A stretch of 64,000 bases of DNA from assembly GCA_964628835.1 (NCBI GenBank), contig CAZVME010000007.1, positions 1 to 64,000 of the forward strand, read 5' to 3'. Within the stretch, counting starts at the first letter, position 1; each line of letters begins with the position of its first letter. The notes under the pieces were generated by a model. That model had not been told where the DNA came from, did not search any database, and saw nothing but the letters and a program-made list of their open reading frames with translations. This DNA comes from JAAGZL01 sp964628835 (GTDB lineage: Bacteria > Pseudomonadota > Gammaproteobacteria > Chromatiales > Chromatiaceae). Made by a program: the position numbers and the translations under genes. This document shows positions 24,396 to 33,981 of this stretch, piece after piece.

Positions 24396-25521
24396 GATCA
24401 CCCTGCCAACCTGCTACTCAATCTTATTAAATGCCCTGTCACGGGCCCAGTTGTATATGGAGAATCAGGTTTCGGATGAGGGTACTGCGAGAAGGTTGGA
24501 ACTATTCCGAAGTTTCTCAGGTAACAGCCGCGCCACCCGCCAGATAAACCGTCTTATAGAACAGGTTGCGGACTCAGAGGCCACCGTGTTGATACTAGGA
24601 GAGTCCGGCACCGGTAAAGAGGTGGTAGCTCGTAAACTACATTTTCATTCCACTCGCCGTGGTAAGCCTTTTGTACCGGTAAACTGTGGTGCAATTCCGG
24701 CCGATCTGTTGGAGAGCGAACTGTTTGGGCATGAAAAAGGGGCGTTCACCGGAGCGATAAACTCCAGGGAGGGCCGGTTTGAAATGGCCGAAGGCGGAAC
24801 CCTGTTTCTGGATGAAATCGGGGATATGAGCCTCTCCATGCAGGTAAAGATCCTGCGGGTGCTACAGGAGCGCTCCTTTGAGCGGGTGGGTAGTAATAAG
24901 ACCATCAAATGCAGTGTACGGATAATTGCGGCGACCCACCGCGACCTGGAGCAGCTGATAAAAGAAGACAGATTCCGCGAGGATCTCTACTATCGTCTGA
25001 ATGTATTCCCCATTGAAGTCGCTCCACTCAGAGAGCGGGTTGCAGATGTTGCCGTATTGGTAACCGACCTCATCTCCAGAATCGAGACTGAGAAGCGCGG
25101 ATCGGTGCGCCTGACCCCCGCTGCCGTTGCGGCCCTGTCCCAATACCAATGGCCGGGAAATGTGCGTGAACTGGCGAACCTGATCGAACGTCTGGCTATT
25201 CTCTACCCCTATGGAGTGGTGGATGTCAAAGAGCTGCCGGAGAAGTTTCGTGAGGGGATAGAGCTGCCACATACCGACAGTGATCACGCCCTTCCCATGG
25301 TCACAGTGCATGGGGATGAGCCTGGCACCATCCAGTCTGTTCCCCGGCTGCCTAAGGATGGCATCGACCTCAAGGCCCACCTGGGCGACATGGAACTCTC
25401 CCTGATCAAACAGGCCCTGGACGAATCTGGCGGGGTGGTAGCCCACGCTGCCAAGTCACTCAAGATGCGCCGTACCACCCTGGTGGAGAAGCTACGGAAA
25501 TATGGCATTCAGAGGGCCTAG
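24268..25521 (+). CDS. fleQ: FleQ-like sigma-54 activator, AAA+ and DNA-binding part
   Basis: Residues translated before about 24373 in this frame are out of frame with the real protein; the genuine part starts at SLTGVLAEITLP. Sigma-54 activator domain: Walker A GESGTGKEVVARKL, the sigma-54 contact loop GAFTGA, GGTLFLDEIGDMS (Walker B), and a C-terminal Fis-type helix-turn-helix (AHAAKSLKMRRTTLVEKLRK). FleQ is the master regulator of flagellar genes and in Pseudomonas also a cyclic-di-GMP sensor. Position directly upstream of fleSR and fliE supports the assignment. Confidence 0.85.
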   Translation: MTRSVTNWCSYWTVSIMRRHCLLCMKSATHGTPPPSLTGVLAEITLPTCYSILLNALSRAQLYMENQVSDEGTARRLELFRSFSGNSRATRQINRLIEQVADSEATVLILGESGTGKEVVARKLHFHSTRRGKPFVPVNCGAIPADLLESELFGHEKGAFTGAINSREGRFEMAEGGTLFLDEIGDMSLSMQVKILRVLQERSFERVGSNKTIKCSVRIIAATHRDLEQLIKEDRFREDLYYRLNVFPIEVAPLRERVADVAVLVTDLISRIETEKRGSVRLTPAAVAALSQYQWPGNVRELANLIERLAILYPYGVVDVKELPEKFREGIELPHTDSDHALPMVTVHGDEPGTIQSVPRLPKDGIDLKAHLGDMELSLIKQALDESGGVVAHAAKSLKMRRTTLVEKLRKYGIQRA

Positions 25522-25592
25522 AGCCAGACAGATATTTGACGCTTGTAATTACAATAATCCCAACCTATTGATATAGCAGGAATATATAAATA

Positions 25593-25607
25593 GGCACACA
25601 TATTGCA
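25593..25607 (+). promoter_or_regulatory. sigma-54 promoter of fleSR
   Basis: GGCAC (25593-25597), five bases, TTGCA (25603-25607): an almost perfect RpoN -24/-12 element, 49 bases before the fleS start. In Pseudomonas-type hierarchies fleSR is activated by FleQ with sigma-54, and the fleQ-like gene is immediately upstream. Confidence 0.75.
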
Positions 25608-25655
25608 CCATCCAGTTGAAGCGAAACATAGACATTTTTCAATTGGTAGTGGAAT

Positions 25656-26894
25656 ATGCAAATGAACAGCGGAAACCCGCTCAACCAGAGTCAGCTTGAA
25701 GATGCCTTCCAGGTTTTTAACCAGGTATCAGAGCAGTTGGTTGACTCCTATCAGCAGCTTCAGGATCAGGTACAACACCTCAGCTCAGAACTGGAGACGG
25801 CCAGATCCGAGCGGATGCGTCAGTTGGCGGAGAAGGAGTTGCTTGCCAATCGTCTGGGACAACTTCTGGACGCACTGCCCGCTGCGGTAGTGCTACTGGA
25901 TGGCCAGGACAGGGTCGAACAGTTCAATCCAGCCGCAGCCGAATTATTCCACGACTTCCATACTGGAGATGACTGGAGTCACATCTACTCCAGAAACTTT
26001 CAGCCTGACCAGAACGGCAAAGAGCGGTCTCTTGGTAATGGGCGTCTGGTGAGCATGACTGAGCGCAAGCTGGGTACGGACAAGGGCCGTATTCTGCTGT
26101 TTTTGGACATCACCGAGACACGGGAGTTACAAGAGAGGCTCAATCGTAGACAGAAACTCAGCACTATGGGGAAGATGGCGGCCCAGCTTGCCCATCAGAT
26201 ACGTACTCCACTCTCATCAGCCCTGCTGTATGCATCCCATCTTACCAATGAAAAGCTGGAACCGGAACGGCGTCAACGTTTTTCAGAACGGATTAGGGTC
26301 AGCCTGCAACTTATGGAGCGTCAGGTAAATGACATGCTCGCCTTCACCCGTGGTGGTCGCTATTCGCCGGAACTGTTTGACCTGATACCGCTGCTTAAAG
26401 AGACCATTCACATGCTTCATCCCGGGCTTAAGAAAACCGGGGCCAGATTCAGCTTTAACAACCGCACCTCTGGCAGATGCATTGTTCAGGGCAATCGTGA
26501 CGCCCTGCAGGGGGCGCTGATGAATCTGACAACAAACGCGCTCAAGCATGGTGGGAACGGGGTGGAACTCATGCTTGAACTGGACAAAACCAGCAGCAAA
26601 TCACTGCGACTTGGTGTCAGTGACACCGGTCCTGGTATTCCCGATGAGATCATGGACAAGATCTTTGACCCCTTCTTTACCACCAGTGGTAGTGGTACCG
26701 GCCTGGGTCTGGCGGTAGTCCAGTCTGTGGTGCTGGATCACAACGGTAAGATCACGGTGCAATCACAACAGGGTAAGGGTACCAGCTTCTACCTGGACCT
26801 GCCGTTGGTAGTCATACCTGAGCATGTATCGCCGGAAACCAACGTTACCGGTAGTAACAAATCAATGCCAATTTTCCGGAGGGTTGCTGGATGA
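25656..26894 (+). CDS. fleS: flagellar sensor histidine kinase FleS
   Basis: 412 residues. No membrane segment, so cytoplasmic. A helical coiled coil (~10-70), a PAS domain (~75-165, LLDALPAAVVLLDGQDRVEQ), HisKA with the phospho-histidine in AQLAHQIRTPLSSAL, and an HATPase with NLTTNALKHGGNG, SDTGPGIPDE and FDPFFTTSGSGTGLGL. Phosphorylates FleR to drive the next tier of flagellar genes. The TGA overlaps the fleR start by 4 bases (ATGA). Confidence 0.9.
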   Translation: MQMNSGNPLNQSQLEDAFQVFNQVSEQLVDSYQQLQDQVQHLSSELETARSERMRQLAEKELLANRLGQLLDALPAAVVLLDGQDRVEQFNPAAAELFHDFHTGDDWSHIYSRNFQPDQNGKERSLGNGRLVSMTERKLGTDKGRILLFLDITETRELQERLNRRQKLSTMGKMAAQLAHQIRTPLSSALLYASHLTNEKLEPERRQRFSERIRVSLQLMERQVNDMLAFTRGGRYSPELFDLIPLLKETIHMLHPGLKKTGARFSFNNRTSGRCIVQGNRDALQGALMNLTTNALKHGGNGVELMLELDKTSSKSLRLGVSDTGPGIPDEIMDKIFDPFFTTSGSGTGLGLAVVQSVVLDHNGKITVQSQQGKGTSFYLDLPLVVIPEHVSPETNVTGSNKSMPIFRRVAG

Positions 26895-28228
26895 GCCAAG
26901 CAACAGTATTAGTAGCTGAAGACGATGCAAACCTGCGCGAAGCACTGTGTGAAACACTGGAATTGGCGGGTTATCAGGTGGAGGCCGCCAGTGACGGAAA
27001 TGCGGCACTGGCAATAATGAAGCGCAAGCCAGTGGGAATGGTGGTAAGTGACGTGCAGATGCGACCCATGGATGGTCATGAACTGATGACCCAGGTCAAA
27101 ACGATTTATCCATCCATCCCGGTGCTGCTCATGACGGCCTATGGGAACATTGAAAAGGCGGTAACCGCCATGCGTGACGGCGCCGTAGACTACCTGGCGA
27201 AGCCGTTTGAGGCCAGAGATCTGGTGGAGAAGGTAGAAAAGGCGGTACTGAACCCAGACCATGGTGGCTCCAATGATGGTGTGGTAGCGGATGATAAAAA
27301 ATCCCGCAAGTTACTGGAACTTGCAAGGCGCGTGGCATCCAGTGATGTGACTGTGATGATCGGTGGCGAAAGCGGCACCGGTAAAGAGGTGTTTGCCCAA
27401 TACATCCACCGCAACTCACCCAGGGCAGATGGCCCATTCATCGCCATCAACTGCGCGGCCATCCCGGACAATATGCTGGAGGCGGTACTGTTTGGTTATG
27501 AGAAGGGGGCCTATACCGGCGCCCACAACTCCGCCCCAGGCAAGTTTGAACAGGCCCAGGGTGGAACCCTGTTGCTGGATGAGATCTCCGAGATGAGCCT
27601 GAATCTGCAGGCTAAGCTGTTGCGGGTGTTACAGGAGCGGGAAGTGGAGCGCCTGGGTGGACGAAAAGTGATTCCACTGGATGTCAGGGTGTTGGCCACC
27701 TCCAACCGAATCCTGAGGGAAGAGGTGTCTGCAGGCCGTTTTCGCGAGGACCTGTTCTTCCGGCTCAACGTATTTCCCCTCTATCTGGAGCCGCTGCGCA
27801 ACCGGACCCAGGATATCCTTCCCATGGCCCGACTGTTTTTGAGCCGACACTGTACTCAGCAAGGAATCGGTGAAAAGCGATTCGGTCCAGATGCAGAAAA
27901 GGGCCTGTTGGCCCACTCCTGGCCAGGAAATGCCAGGGAGCTGGATAACGTCATACAACGGGCGTTGATATTGAGTAATGGCTCTGAGATTGGAGCGGAT
28001 GAACTCACCTTCGGTGAGCAACCAGGCAGTGGTCCGGTGGAGCAGGATGCAAGCCGCGGCCGGCTGAATGAGGACCTGCGCTCGGCGGAGGAACAGATGA
28101 TCCTGGATGCCCTGCGGGACGGAAACGGCAGCCGCAAAAATGCGGCAGAAAAACTTGGTATCAGCCAGAGAACACTGCGTTACAAAATAGCGCGCCTGCG
28201 TGAGGCTGGAGTAGAAATTCCAGGCTAG
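26891..28228 (+). CDS. fleR: flagellar response regulator FleR (sigma-54 activator)
   Basis: 445 residues: receiver domain with phospho-Asp in MVVSDVQMRPMDG, AAA+ domain with Walker A GGESGTGKEVFAQY and the sigma-54 loop EKGAYTGAHN, then a Fis-type DNA-binding helix-turn-helix (KNAAEKLGISQRTLRYKIARL). Partner of FleS, coupled by a 4-base overlap. It would switch on sigma-54 class III flagellar promoters. Confidence 0.92.
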   Translation: MSQATVLVAEDDANLREALCETLELAGYQVEAASDGNAALAIMKRKPVGMVVSDVQMRPMDGHELMTQVKTIYPSIPVLLMTAYGNIEKAVTAMRDGAVDYLAKPFEARDLVEKVEKAVLNPDHGGSNDGVVADDKKSRKLLELARRVASSDVTVMIGGESGTGKEVFAQYIHRNSPRADGPFIAINCAAIPDNMLEAVLFGYEKGAYTGAHNSAPGKFEQAQGGTLLLDEISEMSLNLQAKLLRVLQEREVERLGGRKVIPLDVRVLATSNRILREEVSAGRFREDLFFRLNVFPLYLEPLRNRTQDILPMARLFLSRHCTQQGIGEKRFGPDAEKGLLAHSWPGNARELDNVIQRALILSNGSEIGADELTFGEQPGSGPVEQDASRGRLNEDLRSAEEQMILDALRDGNGSRKNAAEKLGISQRTLRYKIARLREAGVEIPG

Positions 28229-28235
28229 AACGATC

Positions 28236-28251
28236 TGGTGTGAAAACTGCA
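28236..28251 (+). promoter_or_regulatory. candidate sigma-54 promoter of fliE
   Basis: TGGTGT-gaaaa-CTGCA keeps the essential GG-N10-GC spacing of RpoN promoters. It lies 43 bases before the fliE start and just after fleR, as expected for the fliEFGHIJ transcript. It is a weaker match than the element before fleS. Confidence 0.5.
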
Positions 28252-28293
28252 TAACAAATGTAGATGAACTGGTTTAAGAATTGGTGGTGAATT

Positions 28294-28611
28294 ATGAGCA
28301 CAGCGGACATTAATCAGGTATTGGCGCAGATGCGGGTCATGACGGCTCAGGCGACCGGGCAATCAGCGCGACCTGAGGAGAGCGCCGGGGGAGATTTTGG
28401 TCAGCTTCTGAAGCAGTCCATAGATACTGTTAACGAAACCCAGCAGCAGGCAGGGGCTCTAAAACAGGGCTTTGAGACTGGTCAGGGTGATGCTGATTTG
28501 GTCGAGGTGATGATTGCCGTACAAAAATCCAGCCTATCGTTCGAGGCCATGGTGCAGGTGCGTAATAAGCTGGTGGATGCATACAAAGACGTCATGAATA
28601 TGCCAATATAA
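28294..28611 (+). CDS. fliE: flagellar hook-basal body protein FliE
   Basis: 105 residues. Small basal-body protein that joins the MS ring to the rod. The C-terminal half (LVEVMIAVQKSSLSFEAMVQ then VRNKLVDAYKDVMNMPI) is the conserved FliE signature. First gene of fliEFGHIJ. Confidence 0.92.
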   Translation: MSTADINQVLAQMRVMTAQATGQSARPEESAGGDFGQLLKQSIDTVNETQQQAGALKQGFETGQGDADLVEVMIAVQKSSLSFEAMVQVRNKLVDAYKDVMNMPI

Positions 28612-28665
28612 CTGTTTGTAATTACAGTGATATAAAAGTTAATGAACGGGTGAGGTCAGGATTAA

Positions 28666-30339
28666 ATGGCAGAACAAGCTGAAACTGAAAACGGCGCATT
28701 GATGCAGACACAGACGCTCAAATTGTCAAGCAATCCAATATTGCGGCAGTTGATGATTATGGTGACTATTGCCGCCAGTGTGGCCCTGGGTGTTGCGGTG
28801 GTTCTCTGGAGCCAGACCCCAACCTACAGCATGCTCTACGGAAATCTGTCCCAGAAGGATGCGGGGGACGTGGTGGGCGCCCTGGAGCAGGCCAATATCC
28901 AATTTAAGGTGGATAACACCACCGGGGCTGTGATGGTGGCCAGCAAAGATCTGCATCAAGCTAGGCTAAAACTTGCCGGTGATGGTTTGCCGCGTGGTGA
29001 TGGTATGGGGTTTGAGCTGCTGCAACAGGATACCGGCCTGGGCACCAGTCGGGCCGTGGAAGCGGCCAGGTTTCATCGGGCCCTGGAGGGTGAGCTGGCG
29101 CGTACCATATCCACCCTGGCCACTGTACAGAGCGCTAGGGTGCATCTGGCCATCCCCAAGCAGTCGGTATTCGTGCGGCAGAAAAAATCACCCAGCGCTT
29201 CAGTTGTGCTGAAGCTCTACTCTGGACGCAGGTTGGAAAAGGCACAGGTGGCGTCCATTGTGCATCTGGTTGCGGCCAGCGTGCCGGAACTGGAGGCCAG
29301 CAAGGTAACGGTGGTGGATCAGAGGGGTACCATGCTGAGCAGTGATATGGATGCGCGTGAAATGATGCTCACCGCCAATCAGTTTGAATACACCAGAACA
29401 CTGGAGAAGCACTATAAAAAGCGTGTTGAGGACATCCTGATACCGTTCCTGGGAGAGGAGAATATAAGCGCCCAGGTGACCACAGAGGTGGATTTCACCA
29501 TGACAGAACAGACGGCTGAACGCTTTAATCCTGATCTGCCAGCACTTAGAAGTGAGCAGGTGAACGAAGAGAGTAGCAAGTTGTCGTCACCACAGGGGGT
29601 CCCAGGGGCCATCAGCAATCAACCGCCTGCAGCTGGAACTGCACCGCAAACGGTAGGAGGACAGGCCGGAGCCCAAGGTGTGGGAGCAACCCCCCTAAAC
29701 AGCAGCAAGCGAGCAACGCGTAATTACGAGCTGGACAAGACCATCAGCCACACTCGCCTGTCAGCCAGCAATCTGAGACGCCTCTCTGTGGCGGTAGTGG
29801 TGGATAACCTGGTCACCACTGCAGATGATGGAACCGTCAACAGCCAGGAGCGTACCCCTGAAGAGGTCAGTCGGATTAGTGAACTGGTCAAGGAAGCTAT
29901 CGGATACAGTGCTCAGCGTGGTGACAGCGTTCGGGTGGTCAATGCCGCCTTCCAGATACCGGAACCACCTGAAACCCTGCCTGAGATACCCATATGGGAA
30001 GAGCCATGGGTATGGGACGTAGGTAAACAGGCTGGTGGAGTTATAATTGCCCTGGTACTAATATTCGTAGTGTTGATGCCGACCTTGAAAAAGCTGATTG
30101 CCACGCCTGTATATTCGGCAGGGGCAGCGCATGCCGCGGCCGGAGCTGGCGCCGGTGGTGTAGGTCAACAGCAGTTGGCAATGGAAGGAGGAGCCGTCGG
30201 GATGGAGTCAGGAGAGTCTGTACAACTTCCGGGACCGGCAAAATATGAAGATACACTTGATGCCGCACGTCAGATGGTCAATGACGACCCCAAGCGGGTG
30301 GCGCAGGTGGTAAAGAGTTGGGTAGCTGATGATGCCTGA
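28666..30339 (+). CDS. fliF: flagellar M-ring protein FliF
   Basis: 557 residues. Forms the membrane MS ring. Membrane helices are at ~28-50 (QLMIMVTIAASVALGVAVVL) and ~450-472 (GVIIALVLIFVVLMP); the periplasmic ring domains between include GFELLQQDTGLGTSRAVEAA and SARVHLAIPKQSVF. The final residues (KYEDTLDAARQMVNDDPKRV) bind FliG. It overlaps fliG by 11 bases. Confidence 0.95.
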   Translation: MAEQAETENGALMQTQTLKLSSNPILRQLMIMVTIAASVALGVAVVLWSQTPTYSMLYGNLSQKDAGDVVGALEQANIQFKVDNTTGAVMVASKDLHQARLKLAGDGLPRGDGMGFELLQQDTGLGTSRAVEAARFHRALEGELARTISTLATVQSARVHLAIPKQSVFVRQKKSPSASVVLKLYSGRRLEKAQVASIVHLVAASVPELEASKVTVVDQRGTMLSSDMDAREMMLTANQFEYTRTLEKHYKKRVEDILIPFLGEENISAQVTTEVDFTMTEQTAERFNPDLPALRSEQVNEESSKLSSPQGVPGAISNQPPAAGTAPQTVGGQAGAQGVGATPLNSSKRATRNYELDKTISHTRLSASNLRRLSVAVVVDNLVTTADDGTVNSQERTPEEVSRISELVKEAIGYSAQRGDSVRVVNAAFQIPEPPETLPEIPIWEEPWVWDVGKQAGGVIIALVLIFVVLMPTLKKLIATPVYSAGAAHAAAGAGAGGVGQQQLAMEGGAVGMESGESVQLPGPAKYEDTLDAARQMVNDDPKRVAQVVKSWVADDA

Positions 30340-31357
30340 GACTAACCAAGAAGCTGTTGCCAAAGGAATAAGGGGCGTGGATCGCGCCGCAATCCTGATG
30401 CTGGCGCTGGGCGAGAAAGATGCTGCAACAATTCTGGCCCATATGGGACCAAAAGAGGTTCAGGATCTGGGTACCGCCATGGCGGGCCTGCACAATGTGA
30501 GCACGGCAGAGATGGAGGCGGTGATGACCTCCTTCGTATCCACCTTGGGTACTCAGACCGCTCTGGGCATGAACTCAGATGAGTACATCCGAAATGTAAT
30601 GACCCAGGCCCTGGGTACTGACAAGGCCAGTGGTGTTATCGACCGCATACTGTTGGGCAGGAACAGTAAGGGTCTGGAGCAGCTCAAGTGGATGGATTCA
30701 CGCTCAATCGCTGAAATCATCAGGTATGAACACCCGCAGATCATCGCCATCGTTATGTCATTCCTGGACCCGGATCAGGCCGCAGAGGTGTTGTCAGAGT
30801 TTCAGGAAAGTGTCCGTAGCGATATCATTATGCGCATTGCCACGCTGGATGGTATCCAACCGGCCGCGTTACAGGAGTTGGACAAGATCCTGGATAGCCA
30901 GTTTTCCGGTACATCAAATGTAAAATCGGCGACTCTGGGTGGGGTCAAGGCTGCGGCTGACATTCTTAACCTGGTGGAGGGCAGTATTGAATCTCATGTC
31001 ATGGAGCAGGTGGAGAGTATCGATCAGGAGCTGGCCCAGGAGATTCAGGATAATATGTTCGTATTCGAGAACCTGATCGACGTGGATGATCGTGGTTTTC
31101 AGGCTCTGCTACGTGAAATTGCTTCAGACCAACTGCTGCTTGCACTACGGGGCGCGGATGAAGAGCTGAAGGAGAAGATCTTCAAGAATATGTCGGCACG
31201 TGCAGCTGAGATGTTAAAGGATGACCTGGAAGCCGCGCCACCGGCACGTCTGAGTGATGTTGAAAGCGCGCAGAAGGAGATTCTATCGGTAGCACGCAGG
31301 CTGGCTGACGCGGGTGAAATCAACCTTGGAGGTGCAGGTGGAGAAGACTTCGTCTAA
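30329..31357 (+). CDS. fliG: flagellar motor switch protein FliG
   Basis: 342 residues. Rotor protein contacting FliF, FliM and the stator. N-terminal FliF-binding region (GVDRAAILMLALGEKDAATI), middle domain with the EHPQ motif (YEHPQIIAIVMSFLDPDQAA), and charged C-terminal torque helix (LLLALRGADEELKEKIFKNM). Translation could start at 30329 or the adjacent ATG 30332. Confidence 0.95.
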   Translation: MMPETNQEAVAKGIRGVDRAAILMLALGEKDAATILAHMGPKEVQDLGTAMAGLHNVSTAEMEAVMTSFVSTLGTQTALGMNSDEYIRNVMTQALGTDKASGVIDRILLGRNSKGLEQLKWMDSRSIAEIIRYEHPQIIAIVMSFLDPDQAAEVLSEFQESVRSDIIMRIATLDGIQPAALQELDKILDSQFSGTSNVKSATLGGVKAAADILNLVEGSIESHVMEQVESIDQELAQEIQDNMFVFENLIDVDDRGFQALLREIASDQLLLALRGADEELKEKIFKNMSARAAEMLKDDLEAAPPARLSDVESAQKEILSVARRLADAGEINLGGAGGEDFV

Positions 31358-32030
31358 GATCATAAACGCTGAGAACCAGGAAGAGGTCAAGCAGTGGCAG
31401 CCACCTGAGGTGATCCGTAGTGCCAGTGATGTCAGTGTGCTTGAGGCCAGAGGTTCCATGCTTACGGCAGAACAACTGGAACAGGTGCAGAATCAGGCCT
31501 ATCAGGAAGGGTTTGAACAGGGCAAGAAAGATGGATTTAAATTTGGCCATGAGGAGGCTCTGGCCGAGACCAGGAACCTCCTTAAGGAAAAAGCCGATAA
31601 GCTTGATCAGCTTCTAACCACGCTGGACACCCCCCTCAAAGATTTGGATGAGCAGGTGGAGCGAGAGCTCATCAGCCTGACCATCTCCATGGTCCGGCAA
31701 TTAGTACGGCGTGAGATAAAGTCTGACCCCGGTCAGATAGTAGGCGTAGTGCGTGAATCACTGTCGCTGCTGCCGGTCTCTGCCCGAAACATAAGACTAG
31801 TCCTCCACCCTGATGATGCCAAGATGGTACGCGATATATTTGAGGTCTCTGACAAAGACCTGGTTTGGGCCATAGTGGAAGATCCGGTGCTCGGACGTGG
31901 CGGCTGCAAAGTCATAACCGAAATGTCCCAAATTGATGCCACCCTTGAGTCCAGACTTGCGGCGATGATCATCACCTTGCTGGGTGGTGAACGTGACCGC
32001 GATGAGGCTGAGGATGATGGGCGGTCATGA
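31338..32030 (+). CDS. fliH: flagellar export ATPase regulator FliH
   Basis: 230 residues from GTG 31338, chosen because GGAGG lies 5 bases upstream (31328-31332); the frame is open to 31314, which would overlap fliG by 44 bases. FliH binds and regulates FliI. Features are an N-terminal charged region, a Gly-x-x-x-Gly-like stretch (AYQEGFEQGKKDGFKFGHEE), and a conserved C-terminal domain (SLTISMVRQLVRREIKSDPG, GRGGCKVITEMSQIDATLES). Overlaps fliI by 4 bases. Confidence 0.9.
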   Translation: MEKTSSKIINAENQEEVKQWQPPEVIRSASDVSVLEARGSMLTAEQLEQVQNQAYQEGFEQGKKDGFKFGHEEALAETRNLLKEKADKLDQLLTTLDTPLKDLDEQVERELISLTISMVRQLVRREIKSDPGQIVGVVRESLSLLPVSARNIRLVLHPDDAKMVRDIFEVSDKDLVWAIVEDPVLGRGGCKVITEMSQIDATLESRLAAMIITLLGGERDRDEAEDDGRS

Positions 32031-33406
32031 GACAGAACACCCCCCCCCAGGCAAATAGGTCTGATATCTGGGCTGAAAGGCTATCCAGGTCCCATGCGCG
32101 GCTGGGTGATAGCCGTGGTCTGGCCCTCGAGGGCAAGTTGACCCGTATGGTGGGCCTGACCCTGGAGGCCGTGGGCTGCCGTGCTGCCATCGGCGGACAG
32201 TGTGAAGTGATCGGCAGTGATGGCAAAAGTATCGAGGCAGAGGTGGTTGGGTTTTCTGGTGAAAGTCTCTATCTCATGCCTACTGGGGATATCCGTGGTC
32301 TGGAGCAGGGCGCCAGGGTGGTTCCCACCGGTCGGGTATGCGAGGCCGCCGTTAGTGACTATCTGCTAGGCCGGGTCATAGATGGCGCCGGAATGCCACT
32401 GGATGGAAAGGGCCCTATTCATATTGATGCCAAACTCCCGCTAACCGGCAAGACCTTCAATCCACTGGCGCGCAGCCCTATTCGTGAACCTTTGGATGTA
32501 GGCGTGCGCGCCATAAATGCCCTGCTAAGTGTGGGTCGTGGCCAGCGTCTGGGCCTGTTCTCAGGCTCCGGAGTGGGTAAGAGTGTACTTTTGGGCATGA
32601 TGACCAAATATACCGATGCGGATGTCACGGTGGTGGCGCTCATCGGTGAACGTGGCCGAGAGGTGAAGGAGTTTGTGGAGAATATACTGGGAGATGATGG
32701 CATGGCTCGGGCCGTGGTGGTAGCGGTTCCGGCTGATCACCCCCCATTGCGCCGCATGCACGGTGCCATGCTGGCCACCAGTATTGCGGAGTATTTCCGG
32801 GACAAGGGCCTGAAGGTGCTCCTGTTGATGGACTCCTTGACCCGTTTTGCCCAGGCCCAGCGCGAGATTGCCCTGGCCATCCACGAGCCGCCGGCCACCA
32901 AGGGCTACCCACCATCAGTATTTGCCAAGTTGCCACAGCTGGTGGAGAGGGCGGGTAATGGTGATCATGGTGGTGGTTCCATCACCGCGTTCTACACTGT
33001 GCTGACCGAAGGCGATGACCAAAATGATCCCATCGCCGATGCTGCACGTGCGATTCTGGATGGGCATATCGTGCTTTCCCGTAAACTGTCCGAGAGCGGC
33101 CACTATCCGGCTATCGATATAGAGGCGTCTATCAGTCGGGCTATGAATGATATTACCAGCCATGAACATCAGGATGCAGCAAGATCATTCAGGCAGCTAT
33201 ACTCCATTTACCAGCAGAATCGTGATTTGATCAACGTGGGTGCGTACGAAAAGGGGAGTGATGATGTGATCGACGCCGCCATAGACGCCATGCCACTTTT
33301 GGATGAATTTCTCCGACAACAGATGCGTAACTCTGTACCATTAGCCCAGAGTATGGACGATCTTTATACGCTGTTTCCGCCCATGACCGATATGACAGTA
33401 ACCTAA
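32027..33406 (+). CDS. fliI: flagellar export ATPase FliI
   Basis: 459 residues. Walker A is GLFSGSGVGKSVLLGMM near residue 183, followed by GERGREVKEF and the Walker B region VLLLMDSLTRFAQAQREIAL; these are the F1-beta-like hallmarks of type III export ATPases. Coupled to fliH by a 4-base overlap (ATGA). Confidence 0.95.
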   Translation: MRQNTPPQANRSDIWAERLSRSHARLGDSRGLALEGKLTRMVGLTLEAVGCRAAIGGQCEVIGSDGKSIEAEVVGFSGESLYLMPTGDIRGLEQGARVVPTGRVCEAAVSDYLLGRVIDGAGMPLDGKGPIHIDAKLPLTGKTFNPLARSPIREPLDVGVRAINALLSVGRGQRLGLFSGSGVGKSVLLGMMTKYTDADVTVVALIGERGREVKEFVENILGDDGMARAVVVAVPADHPPLRRMHGAMLATSIAEYFRDKGLKVLLLMDSLTRFAQAQREIALAIHEPPATKGYPPSVFAKLPQLVERAGNGDHGGGSITAFYTVLTEGDDQNDPIADAARAILDGHIVLSRKLSESGHYPAIDIEASISRAMNDITSHEHQDAARSFRQLYSIYQQNRDLINVGAYEKGSDDVIDAAIDAMPLLDEFLRQQMRNSVPLAQSMDDLYTLFPPMTDMTVT

Positions 33407-33418
33407 AGGGTAATTATT

Positions 33419-33850
33419 GTGGTGCAGTCAAAACGATTAAGGCCGGTACACCGGGTTGCAGAATCCAAGGAGCAAACTGCAGCGCGTGAGCTGGGCGACT
33501 CCAGACGTTATGTGCATGAGCAGGAAGAGCGCCTGGCCGAACTGCGTAACTACCATACCGAGTATCTCGAACGATTTCATAGTGCTGCCAAGTTAGGCAT
33601 GAGCGCCATGCAACTGCAAGAGTACCGCGCCTTTCTGGCCAAGTTGGAACGGGCCATCAGGGAGCAGGAAGCGATCATTGTGGATGGGCGCAGTGTGCAG
33701 CAGTTCAAGAAGGACAACTGGCAGGAGAAACATGTGCGCACCCAGGCTTTGGAAAAGGTCATGGACCGTTATAAGCAGGCTGAAACCAAGACCCAGGATA
33801 AGCGGGAGCAGAAGGAGTCTGACGACCGCAGTCAGCGCAAGCCGGGTTGA
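33419..33850 (+). CDS. fliJ: flagellar export chaperone FliJ
   Basis: 143 residues from GTG 33419 (a second GTG follows at 33422). Almost wholly helical with heptad-like charged runs (AARELGDSRRYVHEQEERLA), as in FliJ, the coiled-coil stalk of the export ATPase. Immediately after fliI. The usual following fliK/fliL genes do not appear; the next gene is an unrelated minus-strand autotransporter. Confidence 0.88.
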   Translation: MVQSKRLRPVHRVAESKEQTAARELGDSRRYVHEQEERLAELRNYHTEYLERFHSAAKLGMSAMQLQEYRAFLAKLERAIREQEAIIVDGRSVQQFKKDNWQEKHVRTQALEKVMDRYKQAETKTQDKREQKESDDRSQRKPG

Positions 33851-33981
33851 TTCCAGCTCTTGCAATACAGGCGTTACTCCTATGGTTGGAAGCCTGGATG
33901 TTCTAGTTTGAATGTCTCTATAGTGCCATTTGCGGACATTCCGGATAAAAAAACCAGAGCAGTAATAGCTGTTCAATCAAA

